From: Microstegium vimineum
Lineage: Eukaryota; Streptophyta; Magnoliopsida; Poales; Poaceae
DNA length: 64,000 bases
Reading direction: 5' to 3'
NCBI GenBank assembly: GCA_022036555.1
Contig: CM039119.1
Coordinates: 25,137,166-25,201,165, forward strand
The notes below the pieces were generated by a model, which worked only from the letters and a program-made list of their open reading frames with translations, did no database searches and had not been told where the DNA came from. A program made the translations under genes and the position numbers. Below are positions 55,502 to 64,000 of this stretch, piece by piece; within the stretch, counting starts at the first letter, position 1; each line of letters starts with the position of its first letter.

Positions 55502-56772
55502 CTGCCTCATCAGCCTTCGTAGGCTCCGCCACATGTTTAATATAATCTTTCTCCCAGTACCAGCCACGGCATCCAGTGCCATCCCACTGAAAATAGAAAT
55601 AAAAAATCAACACTTTAATCAAAATCATCAGGTATAATAGGTAGAAATTAACCATAACCATCAAATGAGACAAAATATATAACTCATATTGTGATATGGA
55701 CACTTATAGAAGATCCGATCAGAGGCCGAGTACCCTGAAGCAGTTGTCATCTACTCTCTATATACTCATTTTTCAAACTAGAAATTATAAATTCCTCATA
55801 TTCTAAATAAATAAAATAAAACAAGTACAATTTACATTTCTCTAAAATCATCAAATCTGCCAAGTATACAACTAAAGTATTCTAGGTAGCTACCTTTTTT
55901 ATCTAAATATATAATTTTTTTGAGTTCAAGTGGCATATAAATCAAGAACAATCCACCATAAATTCCTCATATAATCCACAAATTAAATGAATTAATAATA
56001 TCCTAAAAATCTATATTTCTCAAACTAAGCTGAATTAATCTTGAAATGTGGAACATATAATACCCTAAAATCTCTATTAGAAAAAATAAATCTATTTCTA
56101 TTTTTTCAACTAATTAAATCAAATAATATACTAAAATCTCTATTTTGAACTAATTAAACCATAAAATGTGGTAGAAATAGTAGAAATGAAAGGTGTATAC
56201 TTAGAATACTAGTTTTAGTTGCCTTGTTCAAAATATTCAAACAATGTCAAGTGAATGAAGCTAATAATAAAAAAAAATCACACATAGACCAAGAAACAAC
56301 ATATGCTGCCGCTAAAACATGAGAGGTTGAAGATAGTAACCTTTCAATGAGTCGATGGAGGCGTAGAAGTGATCAAATGAAGCAATGGCCGAAGAGGAGA
56401 AGAAGAACAATGAAGAACACAACAAGAACAGAGTGAAGAAATAGAGCTCTCGGGCTCGGGCTGGGAGAAAGAAGAGTTCAAATAGGGAGGACCTTTAGTC
56501 CCGGTCCATATAACCAGCCGTGACCAAAGGCCAACAAATAGCCTCGGTTTGTGCCACAAACCGGGACTAAAGGTTTAGTCCCAGTTTGTGGCACCAACCG
56601 GGACTAAAGGTGGACCTTTAGTCCCGGTTGGTAACACCAACCGGGACTAAAAGCCCCCCCTGACAATGTCTGACGCCGTAGCCATTGGGAGGGGGCTTTT
56701 AGTAGTCCCGAGCGCAATTTTTGATGGGAATAAAGCCAATTTGGGAAATCGACGAAAGGTGTGTTCTGTAGT
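55502..56772 (-). mobile_element. CACTA element 5' end (TTTAGTCCCGGTT family), truncated
   Basis: On the minus strand the terminus reads ACTACAGAACACACC (56772 downward), the inner part of a CACTAC-type inverted repeat. It is followed by repeats of TTTAGTCCCGGTTGG and CCAACCGGGACTAAA (56487-56660), a GC-rich leader, an AT-rich intron-like region, and a coding scrap at about 55588-55510 (DGTGCRGWYWEKDYIKHV). The leader and scrap resemble the 5' part of CACTA transposase units. The left side is lost at the LTR fragment ending 55501, and the outer CACT is cut by the copia-3 LTR. Confidence 0.75.
56487..56660. repeat. CACTA subterminal inverted repeats, TTTAGTCCCGGTT
   Basis: At least six alternating copies of CTTTAGTCCCGGTT or its complement, forming nested perfect palindromes (for example around 56612). 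Long hairpins are predicted; such arrays are known sources of small RNAs in grasses. Confidence 0.85.
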
Positions 56773-57878
56773 TGTGACAGACGTTAGCTTTGGTCCTAAA
56801 TTTTATTTCATGATGATGTACCTAGTCATCCTAATTTGTGTTAAGTATTTAGACAATTTCCAAGTCAATTTAATCCAGAAATTAAATAGTAACAACATGA
56901 TGATGACATATATTTGCATGTGAATAAAACTAGCAGTGTATATGTCAAGTAAAAAGCTAGCAATAGACACAACATGCAAATATTCAATCCATACAGTAGC
57001 AATAAACATGAAAAACATGTACCCAGAGGAGGGGCCCATGCCAAAGGCATTGGAGGCTCCATTCGCACTAGTCGACATAGTGCGTTGCTCGAAGTCGCGG
57101 ACCACAGTCGATCCAGGAAGAGGTTCACAGTGCAGACCCACGAACAGCTCCGGGAAGTAGACGAAGAAGGCGAACGCGACACTGGGGAAGTAGATGATGC
57201 AGGCAAACAGTCACGGATCGCTCTCCGGGAAGTAGACGATGCAGGCGAACAGACGGCGGCGATTAGTCGCGGATCGCTCCCCAAAAATCTAATCACCGCA
57301 CACCCCGTGCAAGGATCTCAGGGCAGCGTCGGTTCCAGAGGCACCTGCTCTCTCGATTTCTCCGTGCGCGCAGAGGAATGAGACGAGGAAGTTTCTGAAG
57401 CAACGTCACAGAGAAGGTATGTCGCAAGGTTTATAGAAAGGAGAAGACAGACGGATGCGGGAGAAGGAAGGCCAACGAACAGGCTTGAATCTTGGGAAAT
57501 CAATTCCATTCAAGCCTGTCGTTACAACGTTAATCTCTAATTGACGTTTCCTTTTCCACCGTGAGTCCAGGTTCAGTGAATCCACCGATTCGCAAAACCA
57601 TACCAAACCACACGACACGACACGGCACGGCTCGGCTCGGCTCGCACGCACGCCACGCCACGCCTCGGCTCGGCTCGGCGGCGGCGGCGCAGCGTGTGGC
57701 ACCCAGTCATCCTCCCCTCAACTTCTCAATTGGTGCATACAAAGTCCACCTATTTAAGTTGAGTCAAATTATAGTAAATATCCCGTATGGGACTATACTA
57801 TAATGCAACATAACATATACTATGAGATTAGGATTTATTAGATTATTAAAATATGGGCCAAGCCCATTTTATTCAACA
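56773..57878 (-). repeat. Copia-3 3' LTR
   Basis: In element orientation it begins TGTTGAATAAAATGGG (57878 downward), directly after the polypurine tract GGTTTGGTGGGGAT (57879-57892), and ends ACGTCTGTCACA at 56773. The length is about 1.1 kb. It contains imperfect tandem units of GGGAAGTAGACGATGCAGGCGAACAG (57150-57255). It is inserted in the terminal repeat of the CACTA fragment. The lower boundary is inferred from the CA end and the CACTA junction. Confidence 0.75.
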
Positions 57879-60800
57879 ATCCCCACCAAACCCTAGACAT
57901 CATAGTAAAGTTTTCATTTCTCTGTTGTTTGATATACTAGTGTTTCGATGGAGACTATTAAGTTGAACATCCATCTAGAACTTAGGCTACACTTCTTCAC
58001 AACTGAACAATGGACTATGCCTTGAATTGACAGTTTTGTGCTAAATAAGTTTCACATTAGCTCTTAGCTGATACTAGGCTGCAAAGAGCATCCCCTCTGT
58101 TTTGGAGCGTATAAGTCATACTCCTATGCCTTTCATGAGTATTTAGAGATTACTCAAAACTAGCAATCTGACTCATATAGGTATGTTCCTCAAAAGATGT
58201 TCTGTAGGACAACATTTTTGCTTTGATAAGCCACTTGGAACATATTAAGGTAAAACCAACATGCCTTACAGATAGGAAAGATTTGCATCAGAGATGAATT
58301 TTATTAAGGGTCTTTCCTCTCAATTTACTACTAGCTTGTTTCACCATTCTACTTCATGGGATCTCCGATCACATAGAACAGATTACCACTATCGTAAATT
58401 TTCAAGTGGGTCTCAAACTCATCTCCCTCGATGCATTTTCTATCACATTACGTGATAGACCCTTAGTGAATTGATCTGCCAGATTGTTGGATGTATGGAC
58501 ATAATCCAATGCAATCACTCTGGAGTTTCTCAACTTTCTGACAGACTTTAGTCGCCCTTTTACATTCCTTGTGGACTTCATATTATCCTTAGAATGGTTA
58601 ATCTTTGTTATTACAGTCTGGTTATCACAGTTCATAGAAATAGCCGGTATCGGTTTTTCAACTACCGGTAAATCCATAAGGAGCTCACGAAGCCACTCAG
58701 CCTCAACACAGGCGGTGTTCAATGTTGTAAGTTCTGCTTCCATAGTTGACCTCGTTAAGATGGTCTGCTTGCAAGACTTCTAGGAAATAGCGCCACCTCC
58801 AAGTGAAAACACATATCCACTTGTGGCATATAACTCATCAGCATCACATATCCAGTTGGCATCACAATAACCCTCCAGCACCCTAGGATGCCCGGTAAAG
58901 CGAATACCATAACTCATTGTACCTTTTAGGTAGCGCAAAACTCTTTCGAGTGCATGCCAATGAGCATCTCCTGGTCTTGAAACAAATCGGCTCAATTTGC
59001 ACACTACAAATGAGATGTCAGGCCTCATTGCACTAGCAAGATACATGAGTGAACCGATGATCTGGGAATATCTCAATTGATCCCTTGCTATTCTCCGATT
59101 TTTCCTCAATAGCACACTAGGATCATAAGGTGTAGGAGCAGGCTGACAGTGACTAAATCCAAAGCGACACAGCATCTTTTCCACGTAGTGGGATTGTAAC
59201 AAAGTTACCCCACCATCACCTTTTCTTAAAAGCTTGATATTAAGAATAACATCAGCCTCTCCCAAATCTTTCATCTCAAAATTTTTAGATAGAAATTCCT
59301 TTGCCTCCTCTATTACTTTGAGGTTGGAACCAAAGATCAGTATGTCATCAACATATAAACACAGGATAATTCCATCGCCCCCACCATACCGAGAGTATAC
59401 ACATTTGTCAGCTTCATTCACAACAAAGCCAGTAGATATTAAAGTTCTGTCAAACTTCTCATGCCATTGCTTAGGTGCTCGTTTTAAGCCATATAAAGAT
59501 TTCAATAATTTACACACCTTGCTTTCTTGACCACTTGCTACAAACCCATCGGGCTAATCCATATAGATCTCCTCATCCAACTCTCCATTTAGGAAAGTCG
59601 TCTTAACGTCCATCTGATGAACGATAAGACCATAAGAGGCTGCCAGAGAAAGTAACACTCAAATTGTAGTCAATCGAGCAACAGGTGAATAAGTATCAAA
59701 GAAATCATCTCCTTCCTTTTGGGTATAACCCTTGGCCACAAGCCTTGCCTTGTACCTCTCAATTGTACCATCAGGCCTAAGATTTTTCTTGAACACCCAT
59801 TTACATCCAATAGGTTTGCACCCATAAGGACGATCAATTATTTCCCAAGTTCCATTAGACATAATTGAATCCATCTCACTCCGTACTACTTCCTTCCACA
59901 AGTCAACATCAGGAGAGGAATATGCCTCTTCAATGGTTGTTGGTGTGTCATCCACAAGGTACACAATATAGTCATAACTAAGAGACTTTGTAGTCCTCTG
60001 TCTCATACTCTTTCGAGTGACTATAGTGTCATCCTCCTTAGGATTTTCCACATGGGGTTCCTTAATTTGTTCTATCGGAATAAAATGTTCTTGGGGATTT
60101 ATAGATTCATGACCAGATATGCTAGGTGTATTTTTCATTGGAAATTCATTCTCAAAAAAATGTAACATCTTTGGACTCCATTATTGTACCAACAATCATG
60201 TCAGGCACACCAGAATTTATAATTAAGAACCTATATCCAATGCTATGAAAAGAATAACCAAGGAAGACACAATCAACAGTTATAGGCCCAAGTTTGCGTT
60301 TCTTGTTGATAGGCACATTCACTTTGGCCAAGCAACCCAAAGTGCGCAAATAGGAGAGATTTAATCTTTTCTTTTCTCATTCCTCAAATGGTGTAAGATC
60401 TTTGTTATTTGTTGGAACACGATTCAGGACATGACACGCTGTCAAAATCGCCTCACCCCACCATTCCTTAGATAGTCCCGCAGTGTCTAACATGGCATTA
60501 ACCAATTTAGTTAGAGTATGGTTCTTTCTTTCGACAATCCCATTGGATTGTGGTGAATATGGCAGTGTCCTTTTATGAATAATTCCATATTCCACGCAGA
60601 ATTCAGAAAATACATTTCAAAAATATTCTCCTTCATGATCAGACCTTAAACGTTTAATTTTCCTCCCTAGTTGGTTTTCTACTTCAGCTTTATAGGCCTT
60701 AAAATAATTGAATGCTTCATATTTTGTTTTTAACAAATACACATAACAAAATCTAGTACAGTCATCTATAAAAGTTATGAAATATCTTTTACCGCCCTTA

Positions 60801-61748
60801 GTCAATTCACCATTCATCTTACATAAATCAGAATGTATAAGTTCTAGTGGTGCCAAGTTGCGCGCCTCAGCAGCCTTGTGAGTCTTGCGCGGTTGCTTAG
60901 ATTGCACACACACATGACACTTAGAACCTTTGACCAAGTTAAATTTTGGGGTTAAATTTTAATTTGCAAGCCGCGCGAGACATCCAAAATTAACATGACA
61001 AAGTCGTGAATGCCATATATTTGACTCATCCAAATTAATAACATTGTTCATTGCCTTATTACACACATCATCAAGCAAAGATAAGCGGAACAAGCCTATG
61101 CAATCATAACCTTTTCCAACAAATATTCCATGTCTCGACACAATACATTTATTAGACTCAAGCACAATTTTAAATCCATCACGACACAGCTGAGAACCGC
61201 TAACAAGGTTCTTTCTGATGGAGGGAACATGTTGCACGTTCTTTAAGAGCACCGTCTTTCCCGATGTAAACTTCAGAACGACCGTACCAACACCAAGAAC
61301 ATGCGCATGAGAGCCGTTCGCCATCAGCAAGGCTCCTGTCCCTGGCCTGTCGAGCTGATAAGAAGTAAATAAAGAAATATCAGCACACACATTAATATTA
61401 GCACCAGTATCCATCCACCACTCAGGCGAATGACAGACTGAAAAAACAAAAGGTGATGAATTACCATAGCCAGATGTTCCTCCTCCAGCCTCACTGATCA
61501 CCATATTTGCTGATTTTTTCTCCTGCTTAAATTTGCGGTCTGGGCATGCTTTTGCCCAATGGTCATCAGCCCCGTAAACAAAACAACCTCCTTTCTTATT
61601 ACTCTTCTTAAATTCAGTAGTCTGTTTGGGCTTTGTGTTGTTATTTTCTTGCTTGTTCTTCTTCTTATTATTATTATGAGATGCAAATGAATTTTTCTTC
61701 TGTACCACATTGGCAGCAGAAGATTCAACTCCTTTTCCACGGTGCAAG
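57879..61748 (-). pseudogene. Copia-3 gag end and pol, many breaks
   Basis: Minus-strand order: zinc-knuckle region with CFVYGADDHWAKACP, where one expected Cys is Tyr (about 61570); protease WWMDTGANINVC; gag-pre-integrase WHSRLCHVNFGCLARL; integrase HSDLCKMNG and SPQSNGIVERKNH; RT start WKEVVRSEMDSIMSNGTWEI (about 59900); RT core LCLYVDDILIFGSN (about 59350); RNase H with MNCDNQTVITKINHSKDN (about 58620). At least five stops or frameshifts separate the open pieces. The 5' end is cut at about 61748 by an LTR fragment. It belongs to a copia lineage other than SIRE. About 500 bp beyond the RNase H are non-coding. Confidence 0.88.
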
Positions 61749-63033
61749 GTTCTTGTGTGATTTTGGTAATTGAGTGACAACTTAGGTGGACTAATATGTG
61801 TCTAAGTGATATATACACAAGAGATTAGTTCACACGTGATTATGTGATGAAGGAGCTTAATGCACATGAAACATGACATGGAGTCATGTGACCAAGGTGG
61901 AGAAGATCAAGATGAGGCTTGGCTTGATGGACCGGTTGCTAGTGTGAAGGGCAAGCGGGTGATGCTTGGCGCCGATGGACCAAGGCAATGGTGAAGAGCA
62001 AGTGAGGTCAAGGTCGATGAACCAATACGGTCACGTGATGATATGAAGTGGATCATATCATTTGATGATAAGTTGGTGCATGTGTTGCATCAACATTGGA
62101 GATGGAGATGGAATGGAATGCGCAAGGCAAAGGTATAACCATAGGGCATTTCCATTTCACCGGTCATAGGTGTGTAGAGAAGTTGATGACCGGCTTTAGG
62201 ATAGATAGCCGCACTATCAAGAGGGGCAAACTAGTTTGCATATCGGTTATCTAGTGCCACCGTGAGCGATCTAACTTTGTGATGCATTAGGATTGAGTGG
62301 CGCGGTGAGATCAAATGAAAATGCTTTGAAAATGATTGTGAAAATGCTAACACACATGCACAAGGTGGAGAACACATTTGTGTTATCACATGAGAAGCAA
62401 AGGGAGAAGTGCGGAGTTGTCTCGGCTGAAAAACCGAGTCCGGACGCAGGGTTTGTTGGTGGTCCGGACCATCGGTGATGGGTCCGGAGGCATACCCTAG
62501 CTTGGTTGCGCTGAGGAGAAGCTTCCGGACGCTGTTGTTGGTCCGGACGCAGGGCACCGGACGTGCGTCCGGAGTCCTGGAGCTCTCTGGTGGGTCTGTG
62601 TGTTCTGATCCGGATGCAGGCGTTGGTCCGGACTGTGATCTGGACGTGCATTCGGAGGTGCTGCATGCTCTCGGGTGCTCTCGGGTGTGTTCGGGCGCTC
62701 AGAATTTTATTTCCGGACGCAGGAGGCGTTGGTCCGGACCCGCACTGTTGTGTGCGTCCGGAGCCACGTGGCACTCAGAGGCGCGCGCAGGAAGAAGCTG
62801 TTTGAAAGGGAGGCTCGACCGGACACAGGAGGCATGGTCCGGACGGCGCTTCGTGCGCGTCCAGAGGTCGCGTCCGGTTGGTGACTCAGAGTCGTTGGCG
62901 CTCGGCTGGTGGTGGGTCCGGACGACGCAGTTGATGGTCCGGACCCCCTGTGAAAAGCGCATCCGGAGGTCGCGCAGAGGCTCTGGTTTGAAGAGAAAAC
63001 GGCTAGTTCATTGGGCTAGCCTATATATACTTT
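61749..63033 (+). repeat. Copia LTR fragment, TCCGGAC family, truncated at both ends
   Basis: It aligns with the solo LTR at 29991-31846: GGCAAAGGTAT, TTAGGATAGATAGCCGxACTATCAAGA, then a block with ten exact TCCGGAC copies (62440-62950), and a TATA box (CTATATATAC, about 63021) where it stops. The first bases and everything after the TATA box are missing. It lies against copia-3 gag on the left and a new gypsy LTR on the right. Confidence 0.8.
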
Positions 63034-64000
63034 GTTGACACAAAAAGCATCAGGATCTGCGAACACCTCGGGCTTATACCCGAATTCGATATCCAAAGGT
63101 GTGCCAGTCGATTTGACCAGTTAATCGACAAGGATGATAACTAGAACAAGATTTGAACGAGACAACGGCGATGCGCCCGGATGTCAAGGCTCAAACTTGA
63201 TCAGGATAACTAGAGTAGAGCTGAACGAGACGACAGCGATGCGCCCGGACGTCAAGGCTCAGGTTGCTCAAACACAGAACTTACAAGGGTTGACGGAGAT
63301 CAAAGAGATGCAGCCCGTCGAGACTTGAAGAACTCGTAGGTAAACTAGATCTAATGCGATAAAAGTAGAATTGCTGAAAAGTAAATAAGAATAATAGATT
63401 TGTTTGATATATGATTGATTGTCTCTGTTCCACGACCCCTAGGTACATATTTATACCCCAGCAAAAGGAGTTGTAGACAGACACGACTCATATCTTTCCT
63501 AAACAAAACTCCTATTTTTAAGGAAACTACTGACTCGCGCAGGAGTTGGACATTAATATTTTCCTAAACAAATACCTCTATTTCTAAGGAAACAAATGAC
63601 TCATGCAAGAGTCGGACTTAAACTTCTATAACAATACTGGTATGAGATCACCAGTTTCCTTATGTCTTCTCTTCGATGAAACTTTCCATCGGCAGACTCT
63701 TCAATCCGCAACTTCCTCTATTGCCATCGGCAATCCCCTGCTGACGTCAACCGCCACGTCACCCTGTCCCTATCGGCATCATCTCCTTATCGGTAATACC
63801 TTCCAATCGGCAACTCTTCACCTCCACTGGTAACTTGTCTTTACCAATTAACTCCTATCGGCAGGAATAGTCCAGCTTCCATCGGCAACAAACTTATCCC
63901 TTTCGCAGCATACTCTCATCGGTAACATTGACCAATGACCTTCCGATGCCGATAGAAAACGTCTACCGATCAATGCAAGTCTTAGCTCATTTGACACATG
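63034..64000 (+). repeat. Start of a further gypsy LTR (ATCGGCA family), runs off the window
   Basis: It starts TGTTGACACAAAAAGCATC right at the truncated TATA box of the copia LTR, and continues past the end of the window. The last 350 bp contain ATCGGCA or ATCGGTA at least eight times, plus TGCCGAT near 63952. No protein is present. Its insertion explains the right-hand cut of the preceding fragment. Confidence 0.65.
63136..63273. repeat. 69-bp tandem duplication in the LTR
   Basis: GATAACTAGA..GAACGAGAC and GCGATGCGCCCGGA.GTCAAGGCTCA are repeated at 63136 and 63205 with several substitutions. Confidence 0.8.

Noticed and set aside
62231..63038. Frames up to 187 codons in the right-hand copia LTR
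   Set aside because: They are created by the repeated GC-rich TCCGGAC units, read in all frames on both strands.

Overview
The window is nuclear DNA of a grass, probably a panicoid. The reasons are the MITE, CACTA and MULE families present, the Ty1/copia and Ty3/gypsy LTR retrotransposons nested inside one another, and a plastid fragment of grass type. There is no sign of bacterial or viral organisation: intron-containing genes, canonical GT-AG sites, no operons and no CRISPR. Species cannot be told from the sequence alone. All recognitions are by eye, without database search.

Layout. Positions 1-13 kb are the gene-bearing part. The one clearly intact gene is a six-exon PRP38-type spliceosomal factor on the minus strand (2124-5536, predicted 390 residues). 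Two MITEs sit in its last intron and two more lie just upstream of its 5' end. From 6.7 to 12.66 kb there is a GC-rich, ORF-poor block followed by AT-rich non-coding DNA that ends in a Helitron-like 3' terminus. A GC-rich island follows at 13.15-14.07 kb, then a short MULE (14240-15300) with long inverted repeats and a perfect 9-bp target duplication, carrying a captured gene fragment.

From 16.1 to 46.7 kb lies a nest of retrotransposons. The outermost is a minus-strand gypsy element (16102-46655) with LTR copies at both ends and a matching 5-bp flank. Its left LTR was hit by a TRIM (16215-17465, GTGAG duplication) and again by a SIRE-type copia element, copia-1 (from 18355). Copia-1 gag contains a plastid insert with a complete trnI-CAU. 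Its pol is cut at 25882 by a gypsy element of Athila/Tat type, which itself received two solo LTRs (29991-31846 and 33538-34801). A second SIRE-type element, copia-2 (34995-43435), follows; it has a nearly complete pol with a changed catalytic residue and an accessory ORF after pol.

From 46.8 to 64 kb there is a solo gypsy LTR (46854-48475), a short phytosulfokine-precursor-like ORF (48754-48909), CACTA subterminal hairpin repeats, a gypsy element with a multi-exon gypsy-type domain gene (49549-54615), a second CACTA end, a minus-strand copia pol with its 3' LTR (56773-61748), another copia LTR fragment and the start of a further gypsy LTR.

How it works together: apart from PRP38 and possibly the phytosulfokine-like ORF, nearly everything recognisable is transposon DNA. 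No element looks autonomous: every pol carries stops, frameshifts or truncation. The most unusual points are the phytosulfokine variant, the plastid tRNA inside a retrotransposon gag, and the fact that several unrelated LTR families here each carry their own repeated short GC-rich palindrome or motif upstream of the TATA box.
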